Shown here piece by piece: positions 47,440 through 60,160 of a stretch of DNA of 64,000 bases (position 1 is its first letter; each line of letters starts with the position of its first letter). Below the pieces are notes generated by a model. That model searched no databases and was not told where the DNA came from. It saw only the letters and a list, made by a program, of their open reading frames with translations. Origin of the DNA: Monodelphis domestica (Eukaryota; Chordata; Mammalia; Didelphimorphia; Didelphidae); contig NC_077228.1 in assembly GCF_027887165.1 (NCBI RefSeq), positions 213,457,635-213,521,634 of the forward strand. The letters are read 5' to 3'. The position numbers were made by a program, and so were the translations under genes.

Positions 47440-49462
47440 ATTTTGCACCTTCCCCCCAATCTCAGGGAAAAGTGGCTTGACCTGGCACCAGAGAGATGGT
47501 ACCCACACAAGGCAAAAAGGTAAAGAAGGGAATTCTCCATCGTTTGGATTCTGGAGAGATTGTGATTGGAGATGGGGGATTTGTCTTTGCTCTTGAGAAT
47601 AAAGGATATGTGAAATCTGGGCCAGGGACCCCAGAAGCTATAATTGAGTACATAGAAGGAGTCTGACAGCTTCATTGGGAATTCTTTCCAATAGGCTCAA
47701 ATATCATACAAACCTACTCCTTGTAAGCTAGTGAGAACAAGGAAGAATAGGGAAAATTATGTCACAGAGAAAATATCTGGGCAGAAAATGAATAAAGCTG
47801 CTTATGACATTGCCTTGGAGGTGACTGCAGAAGGACAAGCTTTTGTTGCTGGAAGAGTTAGTCAGATGCCATTATACCTGAATTGCAAGAGTGAAACTGA
47901 AGTGAAAACATTTTTCTGTCAAAAGTTAGTGGTCTTCATGAATAAGAATGTGGACTTTCTGTTTGCAGTTATTTTGAGCATGTTGAAGAAACTGTGTGAA
48001 CAGTTGAAGCCTTAAAATAATCTGGAAAGTCAGTGGCCACTACAATGTGCATTGGCCCAGAAAGAGATCTGCATGGTGTGTGTCTCTCAGAGAATGTGCG
48101 ATTCAGTTGGTTAAATCTTTCATCGTTGATGTGAATTGCCATTTTGACTCCACAATGAGCTTGAAAATTGTGAAACCCATGAAAGAAGGTTTGGAGGCTA
48201 CCAGATTAAAAGTCTATTTGATGACACAACCGCTGGTTTGCTATACTCCAGACTGTGGCAAACAAGAATTTATTGATCTCCCAGAATTGTTTGGTCTGGA
48301 ACCCAGAGTTATAACTAGATGAGATATCCAAAAATAAGTGAAGGAAATCTACAACTTGGGTGTCAGGTACATTGGGGGCTACTGTGGATTTGAACTTTAT
48401 CATGATTGCTAAGGAGGTTGACTTCCCAAGAGGGCTTCTTGTCTGATGCTTCTAAAAAACATGGCAGCTGGAGAAGTGGTTTAAGCATGCATACCAAGCC
48501 ATGGATTAGAACAAGGGCAAGGAAAGAGTCCTGGAAGTCTCTACATCTGGCCTCTGGTAGGCCATACTACCCTTTCATGTCCAAACCTGATGCCTGGGGA
48601 GTTACCGAAAGAACTGCCCAGCTAATGAAACAAAAGGAGGCTGTGACTAATTAGCAACTGAGGAACTCTGAGAAACATAAATTCAAATCTTTAATAGCTT
48701 AATGCAGTGATGGGCAACCCTTTGAGCTTGGTGTGTCAAAATTCACCAAAAAACTAAGCATAACTCGGGGGTGGGGGAGTGGGTGTCACTTTGAGGAAAA
48801 AAACACATAATTTCATGATATTTATAGCAAAAATGTATAATTGTAATATATAACTGTATTTAATAAACCAAAACCTAATTATTTAACTTACTTGCTTAGT
48901 GACTTCTTTGTTCATCTGTCAGACAGTTTCTTTTGTTGGTCTTGATATTATTTAACTTGTGTGGGCTGCTGTGATGTGAACTAAGATAAGTGAAGGGGAA
49001 GGGGAATTCTTTAACTAACCTGCCTCTTAGTGACTTTTTTGTTGCTGAATTTCATTGGCTAAATCTTCAATTGAAGATTGATATTTTGTACACTTCAAGC
49101 CCAAGCAAGCGCTACTAACTTCATCTGTCAATTTGTTTCTTTTGTTGGTTTTGATATTATTTAACTGCCCAAGCGTGCACTCCTTCAGCATGTGTGCTCC
49201 TCCTCCCCACCTCTGTGGGAGCTCCACCAGCCCCAGCTGTGGGCCGGGCGGGGGCATGGCCACGGCCACGGCGGCGAGTGCATGGGGTGGCTCCTGGGCC
49301 CAAGGCTTGCTGAGCCCACATATGTCATAAAAAAATGGCTACATGTATCAGTGCTGATACATGTGTCATAGGTTCACCATCATGGGCCTAATGTAATATT
49401 TGGACTTGTATTTCTTGGGTGCATTAACATAATCTGTAATCTTGCTCTCAAATGAAATAAAA
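47440..49462 (+). pseudogene. BHMT: Processed pseudogene of BHMT, cut by a hAT element
   Basis: BHMT transfers a methyl group from betaine to homocysteine in liver and kidney cytosol. An intronless reading from ATG 47496 matches it in order: [103 protein letters not shown] and [20 protein letters not shown]. The coding match ends at about 48693 (HKFKS). Stops (for example TGA after YIEGV at 47664) and frame changes occur. The paired zinc cysteines GGCCGFE read GGYCGFE here. A 681-base hAT element lies at 48705-49385. The likely 3' UTR resumes after it and ends at AATAAA near 49456. Confidence 0.88.
48705..49385. mobile_element. Non-autonomous hAT transposon in the BHMT retrocopy
   Basis: Left end CAGTGATGGGCAACC, right end GGTTCACCATCATGG (imperfect inverted repeat). 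The 8-base target copies GCTTAATG (48697-48704) and GCCTAATG (49386-49393) match at 7 of 8. The inside has a partial duplication: TTTCTTTTGTTGGTCTTGAT at about 48929 and TTTCTTTTGTTGGTTTTGAT at about 49136. A CpG-rich pocket is at 49225-49290. No transposase. Confidence 0.8.
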
Positions 49463-49471
49463 ATTGAACTT

Positions 49472-49563
49472 TAAAGAGGAGGAGGAGGAGGAGGAGAAGA
49501 AGGGGAAGGAGGAAAAGGAGGAGGGAGGAAGAAAGAAAGAAAGAGAGAGAGAGAAAGAAAGAA
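49472..49563. repeat. GGA/GAAA microsatellite
   Basis: GGAGGAGGAGG units pass into GAAAGAAAGA units; probably grown from the retrocopy's A tail. Confidence 0.8.
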
Positions 49564-49649
49564 TGAAGTAATAGGGTACTCACATATAGTTCTTGCCATA
49601 TTAAATTGTTTCTTAATTTTTATCTATCCCTATCCCTATTTCCTAATGC

Positions 49650-50625
49650 TGACTCTTATATTTCATTAGACTGTCAGCAACTTGATGACAGGGACTGTAT
49701 TTTTTATAAAGATATTTTATTTTACCAATTATACATAACAACAATTTTCCACATAAGTTTTCTGAAATTATATGATCCAAATTCCCTCCCTCATTCCTTC
49801 CCCCTCCTCCTTCCTGGAGCTGGTACAAATTTGATCTGGGTCATATCTGTATTATCATGCATAATATATTCCCATATAGTTAATTTTTATAAGAGAATAT
49901 TCATATAAAAGCTAACCCCCCAAATAACACAAATAAATGAAAGTGAAAAGAGTGCAGCTATGAATATTCTTGTACAAACCCAGCAGTGCTATGGCTGGAT
50001 CAAAGGGCAGACAGTCTTCTATCGCCCATAGTTCCAAATTTCCCTCCAGAATGACTGAATCAATTCACAACTCTGCCAGTAATGCATTTATGTCCCAACT
50101 TTGCCACATCCCCTCCAACATTTATCATTTTCCTTTACTGTCATATTGGCAGATCTAATAGGTATTTTAATGTGCATTTCTCTAATCAAGAGTTATTTAG
50201 AACATTTTTAATATGATTTTTGATAGCTTTGATTTCTTCATCTGAAAACTGCTTGTTTATATCCTTTGACAATTTATCAATTGGGGAAAGAACTTGTATT
50301 CTTATAAATTTGACTTAGTTCTTTATATATTTGAGAAATGAGATCTTTATCAGAGAAATTTATTATAAAAGTTTTCTTTTTCAGTTTGTCATTTCCCTTC
50401 TAATCTTGGTTACATTGGTTTTGTTTGCACAAAATCTCTTAAATTTAATGTAATCAAAATTATTCATTTATACCTTTTAATGATCTTTATCTCTTGTTTG
50501 GTCATACGTTCGTTCTTCAGGGTCTGTTTTTAGTCTTTTTTTTTTTTTTGGTATCTGCAGCACTTAGTTCAAGGTCTGGCTCAGAGCATGTACTTAATAA
50601 AAGTTTATTGACTGATTAACTGTAC
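49650..50625 (+). repeat. L2 tail split by an L1
   Basis: CAGCAACTTGATGACAGGGA (about 49674) and CTGCAGCACTTAGTTCAAGG (about 50556) read as one L2 tail around the L1 at 49698-50535. Confidence 0.6.
49698..50535 (-). mobile_element. L1 fragment (3' UTR and end of ORF2)
   Basis: T-rich left end, then TTTTCCACATAAGTTTTCTG, GCTATGGCTGGATCAAAGGG and TTTGACTTAGTTCTTTATAT. 5'-truncated copy. Confidence 0.82.
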
Positions 50626-50712
50626 CCTAGGGTTCTCATATTCTCTGTTAGATGGGGTTTTCAATCCAGGCTCAATTGGACATTAGGGCATCTCTCTGAA
50701 TTGCAGCTATTT

Positions 50713-52341
50713 TTAAAAAATTAATTTATTTAGTCAATTTAGAACATTATTCTTTGGTTACAAGAATCACATTTTTTCCCTCCCTCCCCTTCCCCTCCCC
50801 TTCCTGCAGCTGACTCGCAATTTCATTGTCTATGACTTGTGTCCTTGATCAGAACCTATTTCCATGTTTTTGGTATTTGCATTAGGATGTTCATTTAGAG
50901 TCTACATCCCTAACCATATCCCCTTGACCTATGTATTCAAGCAGTTGTTTTTCTTGTGTTTCTACTCCTACAGTTTTTCCTCTGTATGATGTTTTTTCTT
51001 GTAGATTCCTCCATGTTGTTCAGGATGGCTGCATTGCCACTAATGGAGAAGTCCATTACATTTGATTATACCACAGTGTATCAGTCTCTGTGTACAATGT
51101 TCTCCTGGTTCTGCTCCTTTTGCTCTGCATCAATTCCTGGAGGTCATTCCAGTCCCCATGGAATACCTCCACTTTATTATTCCTTTGAGCGCAATAGTAT
51201 TCCATCACCAACATATACCACAATGTGTTCAGCCATTCCCCATTTGAAGGGCATCCCCTCATTTTCCAAATTTTGGCCACCACAAAGAGCGCAGCTATGA
51301 ATATTCTTATACAAGTCTTTTTCCTTATTATCTCTTTGGGGTATAAACCCAGCAGTTGTATGGCTGGATCAAAGGGCAGACAGTCTTTTATCACCCTTTG
51401 GGCATAGTTCCAAATTGCCCTCCAGAATGGTTGGATCAATTCACAACTCCACCAGCAATGCATTAATGTCCCAACTTTGCCACATCCCCTGCAGCACTCA
51501 TTACTTTCCTTTGCTGTCATGTTAGTCAATCTCCTAGGTGTGAGGTGATACCTCAGAGTTGTTTTGATTTGCATTTCTATAATTATAAGAGATTTAGGAC
51601 ACTTTTTTTCATGTGCTTATCAATAGATTTCTTTAACTGAAAATTGACTATTCATATACCTTGCCCATTTATCAATTGGAGAATGGCTTGATTTTTTGTA
51701 CAACTGGTTTAACTCTTTATAAATTTGAGTAATTAGACCTTTGTCAGAGGTTTTTATAAAGATGGTTTCCCAATTTGTTGCTTCCCTTCTGATTTTAGTT
51801 ATATTGGTTTTGTTTGTACAAAAACTTTTTAATTTGATGTAGTCAAAATTATTTATTTTACATTCTCTGATTTTTTTCTAGCTCTTGCTTGGTTTTAAAA
51901 TCTTTCCCTTCCCAAAGATCTGACATGTATACTATTCTGTGTTTGCCTAATTTGCTTATAGTTTCCTTCTTTATATTCAAGTCATTCACCCATTCTGAAT
52001 TTATCTTGGTGTGAGATGTTGATCCAAACCTAATCTCTCCCACACTGTCTTCCAATTTTCCCAGCAGTTTTTATCAAATAGTGGGTTTTGGTCCCAAAAG
52101 CTGGGATCTTTGGGCTTGTCATAGACTGTCTTGCTGAGATCATTTACCCCTAGTCTATTCCACTGATCCTCCTTTCTGTCTCTTAGCCAGTACCAAATTG
52201 TTTTGATGACCACTGCTTTATAGTATAGTTTGAGATATGGGACTGCAAGACCTCCTTCCTTCGCATTTTTTTTTTCATGATTTCCCTGGATATCCTTGAT
52301 CTTTTGTTCTTACAAATGAACTTTGTTATGGTTTTTTTCTA
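50713..52341 (-). mobile_element. 5'-truncated L1, 1.6 kb, perfect target duplication
   Basis: The 15-base repeat TGAATTGCAGCTATT flanks it at 50697-50711 and 52342-52356. The minus-strand reading gives MHCWWSCELIQPFWRAIWNY and IRIFIAALFVVAKIWKMRG from ORF2, with the 3' UTR and T-rich (poly-A) end at the left. A 172-codon stretch (51056-51574) is still open, so it is among the younger L1 pieces here. Confidence 0.92.
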
Positions 52342-52356
52342 TGAATTGCAGCTATT

Positions 52357-52656
52357 CCTGATTATTCTAAAGTCTCATCTTCCTTGGATCTGCCTTCTCT
52401 GCCCTTAGCCCAAGTTGTTATGTAATGCAATAAATGCCAACAAAACTAGGTTTCTGGAGTGCCCTTTCCTGTGGGAAATTCTACTCATACTTTATTTGGG
52501 GAATCTACTAGTCTTTATTTGAATGATGTCTCTAAGAGTTGTAGGGAAATTCAAGGATGAAATTGTAGAATTGTTGACCTGTGTGTTACCCAGGTCTCTA
52601 TTGGTAAAGCACATGGAAATTGTGAATGTGATTCCCTATTTGAAAAATGTGCTGGT
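52357..52656. other. Intergenic, unassigned
   Basis: No repeat or gene seen. Confidence 0.4.
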
Positions 52657-52902
52657 GCGGAGTAGGTAGGTGGCACAGTGGATAGAGTGTCAGGCCTAGA
52701 GTTAGGAAGGATTATCTTCTTATGTTTGAAATTGACCTTGGACACTTACTAGCTGGGTGACCCTGGGCACATCACTTCATCCTGCTTGCTTTATTTTCTC
52801 TTCTATATAAACGAGCTAGAAGAGGAAATGGCAACCACTCTAGTATCTTTTCCTAGAAAACCCCAAAACGGGACATGACTGAACACGACTAAACAACAAT
52901 GA
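52657..52902 (+). repeat. SINE-A
   Basis: AGGTGGCACAGTGGATAGAG to GAACACGACTAAACAACAA. Confidence 0.88.
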
Positions 52903-53204
52903 TTGAAGATTGGTGGGTGAACCTGTTAGAGACCAAGTGTCCAAATGGCAACCCTCACGCTGCATGTCAGCCCCTGGCTTACCCCAGACAGGGGAGGAAG
53001 GAAGTGCTCCCATTGATCTGCTGGGCAGAAGGGCAGGTGATGAGAGGGATGTTCTCAGATATGTGTGGAGAGAGAGAAGGGAGCAACTCTCTCAGGCATG
53101 CTCTAGCAAGTGTGCCATAGGTTTGCCAACACAGATAGAGGGCAAAGTGATAGACTTTTTAATAATGAATAGAATGTGTAAATCTAATCCATGAAGGATG
53201 GAGA

Positions 53205-53360
53205 TGATAAACACTTTACAATTATTATCTTATTTGATTTTCCCAACAAACCAGAGAGGTAGGTGCTTTTAACATTCCCATTTTATAGAGAAGGAAATCA
53301 AGGCAAAGAAAAATTAAGTGACTTTCCCAGGGTCCCACAGCTAGCAAGTACCTGAGAGAA
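53205..53360 (-). repeat. MIR/THER-like element
   Basis: GAGAGGTAGGTGCTTTTAAC and GTGACTTTCCCAGGGTCCCA. Confidence 0.7.
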
Positions 53361-53659
53361 TATGGCTTCTGTAAGGACAAACTCATATATGATTATTCTA
53401 CCGGTGTTCTTCAAGGAACTAAACAAATGAACAAAGAAAAACCGTGTATGCAATTGAAATAAATGTGCTTCCTGCTGATTTGACACCTAGGGCTCAGGGT
53501 TAGGATAGCACACTGAGGGCAATATGTGTGAATACCACCAGGTGGCACTTCAAGCTCAGGCTGCTCTAGCTCACTTGTGAACAGCTCCTAGATTCTAGTC
53601 TAGCTCTAGCTTGCTACCAGCTGAATTTGCTTAGACCAAAGATTCCAGTGATTGCTTTT

Positions 53660-54125
53660 TTAAATTCCATTTTTTAAAAATATTTCCCTATGGTTACATG
53701 ATTCATGTTCTCTTCTTCCCCTTTTCCCTCTGCACTTCCAGAGCTGACAAGCAATTCTACTGGGTTTTATGTGTGTTATTACTTAATACCTATTTCCATA
53801 TTATTCATTTTTGTAATAGAGGAATCTTTTAAAACCAACCCCCCAAGTCCTATACCCATGCAAACACGTGATAAATCATATGCTTTTTCTTCTGTGTTTC
53901 TGCTCCCACAGTTCTTTCTCATAAATCCCTCTGGATTATTCTGGATCACTGAATTGCTACTAGTAGTAAATTTGATTATATTTGATCATTCCACAAGGTT
54001 TCAGTTTTTCTGTACAATGTTCTCTTGGTTCTGCTTATTTCACTTTACATCAGTTCATGGAGGTCTTTCCAGTCCATATAGAAATTGAGCAGTTCATCAT
54101 TCCTTATCACCCAATAGTATTCCAC
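53660..54125 (-). mobile_element. 5'-truncated L1 3' end, target duplication present
   Basis: Flanked by AGTGATTGCTTTT at 53647-53659 and 54126-54138. Contains the L1 3' UTR and the end of ORF2 in reverse (CACCCAATAGTATTCCA at its 5' end). Confidence 0.9.
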
Positions 54126-54138
54126 AGTGATTGCTTTT

Positions 54139-54485
54139 CTAACATTACTGTCCAGTGTTTTAAATCCAAGGGTATGATTTAGTGCCACTATAATTCACAA
54201 CTAGTTTAACTGATGCCCCTGTTCGCTCAATATTTCCACCTCTTTCCCAGCTTTGCATGATATGACAAGAATGCTCTTTTTCCTGTAGATTGAATGGAAT
54301 CTTTGCCACTGGAAACATAAAATTAACAATCTTGACTTAGAACTCCCTGATCAATGCTCCTTGTGGAGTACAAACTCTCAATTCCCTCTACCCCTTCTTC
54401 TGTCTATTGTTTCCCAAATATGCTCATAAACCATATGGTAGGGGATCACACACTGAGCATTTTGGTCTTAAAATAAAATATCTGG
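54139..54485. other. Intergenic, unassigned
   Basis: No repeat or gene seen. Confidence 0.4.
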
Positions 54486-54680
54486 GAGGCAGCTAGATGG
54501 CTCAGTGAATTGAGAGCCAGTCCTAGAGAAAGAAGGTCTTAGTCTGAGATACTTCCTAGCTGTGTGACCCTGGGCAAGTCACTTAACCCCATTGCCTTGC
54601 TCTTATTGCTCTTTTGCCACACAACTAAACACAGTACTGATTCTAAGATGGAGAAGGAAAGGATTAAAAAAACTTAGACT
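54486..54680 (+). repeat. SINE-B
   Basis: GGCAGCTAGATGGCTCAGTG to GATTCTAAGATGGAGAAGGA. Confidence 0.88.
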
Positions 54681-54699
54681 TAAAATAAAATATTTCATC

Positions 54700-54990
54700 C
54701 TTGATTTCTTATTTTCTCTCACCCTCATATCCAGTCTCTTGCCTTAACCTATAGGTTTTACTTCAAAACATCTCTCTTATTCTGACACAGCCACCACCCT
54801 CATGCAGGTCCTTAATATCTCAACACTTAGGTTATTGAGATAGCCCAATGGTTAGTCTCTATTGCTCAAATCCAAGTCTCTCCTCATTCCAGCCCAGTTT
54901 CTACTAAACTGTCAAATTTACCTTCATAAAGCACAGATATGGCCATGCCACCCTCACTAATTAATAAATGCCAAATGCTCCCTATCACTT
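54700..54990 (+). repeat. L2-like piece
   Basis: CATAAAGCACAGATATGGCC and TTAATAAATGCCAAATGCTC, as in L2 copies at 25860 and 33425. Confidence 0.55.
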
Positions 54991-54991
54991 T

Positions 54992-55236
54992 CTATTTTGG
55001 TTGTGTTAAACTTTTTGCGACCCATTTATAGTTTTCTTGGCAAAGGTTCTGGAGTGATTTGTCATTCCCTGTTTCAGTGAATTTTACAGATGAAGAAATT
55101 GAAGCGAACGGAGTTAAGTGATTTGTCTAGAGTTACACAGTTAGGAAGTGTTTGAGGCTGGATCTGAACTCAGGAATATAAGCCTTCCTGATTTCAGGAC
55201 TGACACTTTACCCACTTTGCTCTTCTAGCTGCCTTC
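54992..55236 (-). repeat. SINE-A, full length
   Basis: TAGTTTTCTTGGCAAAGGTT to TTGCTCTTCTAGCTGCC. Confidence 0.87.
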
Positions 55237-55278
55237 CATAGTGGCTCTCTGTTCAAATGTCCTAAGATGACCTGAGGT

Positions 55279-55460
55279 AAGGCAGCTAGGTGGCTCAGTG
55301 AATAGAGCACCAGGCCTGGAGTGTGGAAGTCCTGGGTTCAAATCTAGCCTTGGATGCTTTTTAGTTATGTGACCAGTAAATCACTTTACCCCCATTGCCT
55401 AGCCTTTATTGTGAATCGTTTCTTAGTATCTATTCAAGATAGAAAGTAATGGTTTAAAAA
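55279..55460 (+). repeat. SINE-B
   Basis: GCAGCTAGGTGGCTCAGTGA to GATAGAAAGTAATGGTTTAA. Confidence 0.88.
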
Positions 55461-55651
55461 AATATGACCATAGGCACCTACCTGCTCATAGCATAAAGAC
55501 AGGGGACTTCTGGACAAAATATTAATACTTTATCAAATAAAATCATACCATTAGATATTTTTTTCTTAACTACTTTTTTTATCACAAAGGAAATTCGAAG
55601 TATGAAGGATTGAAATGACTAATATAATGATAAAAGGCTTCTATTCTTTTT

Positions 55652-56042
55652 TTTTTTTTTAAACCCTTACTTTCTGTCCTGGTAACAACTCTAAGACAGA
55701 AGGGTAAGGGCTGAGCAAATGGAATTAAGTGACTTGTCCAGAGTCACACAGCTAGGTAGTGTCTGAGACCAGATTTGAACCAGGTGTTCCTGACTCCAGG
55801 TCTGGTGCTCTATCCACTGTGATACCTAGCTGCCCCGTCTTATGGTTTTTTTTTACCCATACCTTCTATTTTATTAGATTCTAAGTATTGATTCCAAGTC
55901 AGAAGAGCAATAAGGGCTAGGCAATGAGGGTTAAGTGACTTGCCCAGGATCACACAGTTAGGAAGTATCTGAGACCAGATTTGAATCTGGGAGCTCCATA
56001 TCTGGAACTGGTTCTTTATCCACTGAACTGCCTAGCTACCTA
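55652..56042 (-). repeat. SINE-B pair flanked by one target duplication
   Basis: Two same-orientation SINE-B copies (55652-55836 and 55847-56042) are separated by GTCTTATGG and a T run. AGGCTTCTATTCTTTTT lies left (about 55635-55651) and AGCCTTCTATTCTTTTT right (56042-56058), 16 of 17 matching. A single target copy around both suggests one dimeric insertion. Confidence 0.8.
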
Positions 56043-56261
56043 GCCTTCTATTCTTTTTTAAAAAATTACTATAGGCAATGATTTTCATGTGAAATACCCC
56101 GTGCATTTCATCTTTATATTTCCAATTTTTATCTGGGGCCTATAAATGCTAAGAAAATATGAAGGGGAACAAAAACCTGGCTAAGAAGCCTTTGATATAC
56201 TACAACCATAAAAAAGAGATGGGTCACTGGGATTGAAGAGGATTTTTAGTTTATAGGCATT

Positions 56262-56402
56262 TTTTTTAAACCCTTGCCTTCCATCTTAGAATCAATACTG
56301 TGTATTGGCTCCAAGGCAGAAGAGTGGTAAGGGCTAGGCAATGGGGGTCAAGTGACTTGCCCAGGGTCACACAGCTAGGAAGTGGCTGAGGCCAGATTTG
56401 AA
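56262..56402 (-). repeat. SINE-B, head missing
   Basis: AAACCCTTGCCTTCCATCTT to GCTGAGGCCAGATTTGAA, where it stops abruptly. Confidence 0.87.
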
Positions 56403-56421
56403 GTTACAGACATTCTTAAAG

Positions 56422-57549
<1,128 letters not shown>

Positions 57550-57769
57550 AAAAGCAGAAAGAAAGGGTAGCCATAACCAAACACTTATTTGGTTAAAGTC
57601 TTAATGTAAGATGGGCAAGGACCCAGGATAAAACATATGTGTGTGTGTAGGGCAGAGGGGATAATGTGGAATAATTTGGGAGATTACTTTTCCTAACTGT
57701 ATATATATTTTAATACTAGGAAATTCTGTTCTTTGTGGCAGGAAGTCCCTGGCACATAGTAGGCAATTA

Positions 57770-57875
57770 AAAATTTTCTATTAAAAAATTAAATGTCTTT
57801 GTATCTCTAGTGCTTAGTAAAATGCCTAGCATATAGTAGGTGCTTAATAAATTGTTTACTGACTGACCAAATAAC
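57770..57875 (+). repeat. L2/MIR-type tail
   Basis: GCCTAGCATATAGTAGGTGC then TTAATAAATTGTTTACTGAC. Confidence 0.65.
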
Positions 57876-58669
57876 TCGCTATCTGAGGTGTCATATTAAG
57901 CCTCTTTCAGGCAATTCTAAACTCAGTCATGAAGAGCTGGGATGTGAGGATTTCCACATATGACCTGGGAAACATTCCTAGTTTCACAATGGAGCTGACC
58001 ATTCTAAGACCTGACAAAATGAAATATTAAGTTGTGGAATAAATTATATTTTTAGTCTACAAAAATATTGATTGATTGGTTGAATTGCATCATTGGTGCA
58101 TTTAACTTAAAGAGAATTCAGCTGGATGTGGAGTAAATAAAAGAAAAAAGGAACAACTTAAAGAGTGCTTGCAATTACACCTGACACCCTACTCCATGAG
58201 CTTAGGCCCCTCCTGACTGAGTGTGAGAAGGGAAGTGTAAATTTTCTCCCTCAGCCCTCCCCTTTATTTGAGTCCTCTCCATTAGGCCACCTCCTCCCAG
58301 CAGCGCCCCTCACCCCTCTTTCCTTATGGGCCAGAGGAAGGGGAGGAGAAGGCGAGGGAGAACTGGGAGGGGGGAAGCAGTAGCTGGGAGCTCAGGCTGA
58401 CAGAGAGGCTGGATCTCATCCAGATGCTGATCCCTCCCCAATCCGGCTTCCTCAACCCAGTCTAACCAGCTAGAACTGGCCAGCTCTTATGGGTCAATTC
58501 TTATTCCAAAGCCAGGGGTCTGACTTGCCAACTTCCCCTTTCTACACTGTTCCAATATGCCAGAGGCTGTTCACCTTGGAGGCTTGTGGAGAAAGAATAT
58601 TATGGATTATATTCCATTTTTGCTATAGGGGTTGGCTAGAATCTACTTCTTCAGTATTCAGACAAAAAG
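57876..58669. other. Intergenic; repeat-free, GC-richer patch
   Basis: 58190-58470 is richer in G and C than its surroundings and free of repeats, about 5.4 kb upstream of HID1. It contains CCTTTATTTG and CCTTATGGGC, loosely CArG-like. A regulatory role is only a guess. Confidence 0.35.
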
Positions 58670-58675
58670 GGAATT

Positions 58676-59036
58676 ATTTTTAAACCCTTCCCTCTTAGAA
58701 TCACTACTGGTTATTGGTTCCAAGGCAGAAGAATGGTAAAGGCTAGGCAGTGGGAGTTAAGTGACTTTCCCAGGGTCACAGAACTAGGAAGTATCTGAGG
58801 TCACATTTGAACCCAGGACCTTCCATCTCTGGTCCTGGCTCTCAATTCATTGAACCACCTACCTGCCCCTTCTTAGTATTAATTCTAAGATAGAAGAGTG
58901 GCAAGGGCTAGGCATTGGGGGTTAAATGACTTTCCCAGCGTCACAGAGCTAGGAAATGTACGAGATTAGATTTGAACTCAGGGACCTCCCCTCTCTAGGC
59001 CAGACTCTCAATTCACTGAATCACCTAGCTGCCCCA
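58676..59036 (-). repeat. SINE-B pair fused head to tail, one target duplication
   Basis: 58676-58869 is complete; 58870-59036 lacks the tail end and its poly(A). The two abut without a linker. GGAATTATTTTTAA lies left (58670) and GGAATTACTTTTTAA right (59037). This reads as a dimer inserted once. Confidence 0.78.
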
Positions 59037-59050
59037 GGAATTACTTTTTA

Positions 59051-59548
59051 AGAAATCCCAAAGTATGTTTGCTTTTTGCAGGAGAGGAACTCAAACTATA
59101 GGGTTGCACAAGGAGTCTGGAATGAACTAAGTCAGTGTGGGGGAGCAGGAATTCAGTGGACTGTTCGGGGTGTTGCCCTGATAACAAACCCAAGATCACC
59201 TGGAGTAGAAGCTAATGGACTATTTGAGTGTTCTCTGTATTTCCATATCTGTTCATGGGAATCATGGGACCTTCTTTTTGTATTTGAGTTGAGAAACCTA
59301 GATGTTAGCTTAAATGTATACCAGGGCTATACTTGGAAGATAGATTGTCCTGAAGCAATGTCAGGTAGGAAGGATCACTGAGTCCCACAGGCAGAAACTG
59401 ATCCCTTTGGCTAGCACAACTCCTCTGTGTGATTAGATGGTCCGTGGACAAAGATGTTTCAGTTATCACTTTCAAGGAATCTTAATTTTTTTTAATGTAG
59501 GAATCAGAGATACTTATCAATGAAGATTTAAATAGCCTATTTAGAGCC
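59051..59548. other. Intergenic, unassigned
   Basis: A 101-codon frame (59076-59381) has no motif; no repeat named. Confidence 0.4.
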
Positions 59549-59802
59549 CAATGGGGCAGCTAGGTGACACCATGGATACAGACCTGGGCTTGGAATCTGG
59601 AAGACACCTTCCTGAGTTCAAATCTGGCCTCAGATTAGCTGTGTGACTTTGGTCAAATCACTTCACTTTATTTGCCTCAGTTCTTCAGCTGTAAAATGAG
59701 CTGGAAAAGGAAATGGCAAACCACTCCAGTATTTTTGCTCAGGAAACTCCAAATGGAGACACAGAGAGCCAGACAAAACTGAAAATGACTGAACAACAAC
59801 AA
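59549..59802 (+). repeat. SINE-A, full length
   Basis: GGGCAGCTAGGTGACACCAT to AAATGACTGAACAACAACAA. Confidence 0.9.
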
Positions 59803-59984
59803 AAGTTGTTACTATAGTTGTATGTGGCTGAAGCCATCACCATGCTCTAAGGGGTGATAGAGATCACATTGGAAACACACTTCCTGCCACCAAACTGACA
59901 TCCAAGGCAACATGAGGTATGCTGGGGGTAAACACATTGATCTGTTCCAATCAACAAGATTATACAACATTCCATCTCTACCTC

Positions 59985-60160
59985 CCTAATTTTGCACAGT
60001 GCCTCTCACTTCTCATCCATCTCTCAGAACTATTAACTTCTTTCAAGGTTTACCTGAGGGGCCATTTCCTAAACAAGGTCTATCCTGAAAACCCCAGTTG
60101 TCAGTGCTCCCCCCCCAAATTACCTTGTATTTATTTTGTATGCAGTACTTTGGTATCAGT
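59985..60160 (+). repeat. L2-like 3' piece
   Basis: TTTCAAGGTTTACCTGAGGG and AATTACCTTGTATTTATTTT. Confidence 0.6.
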
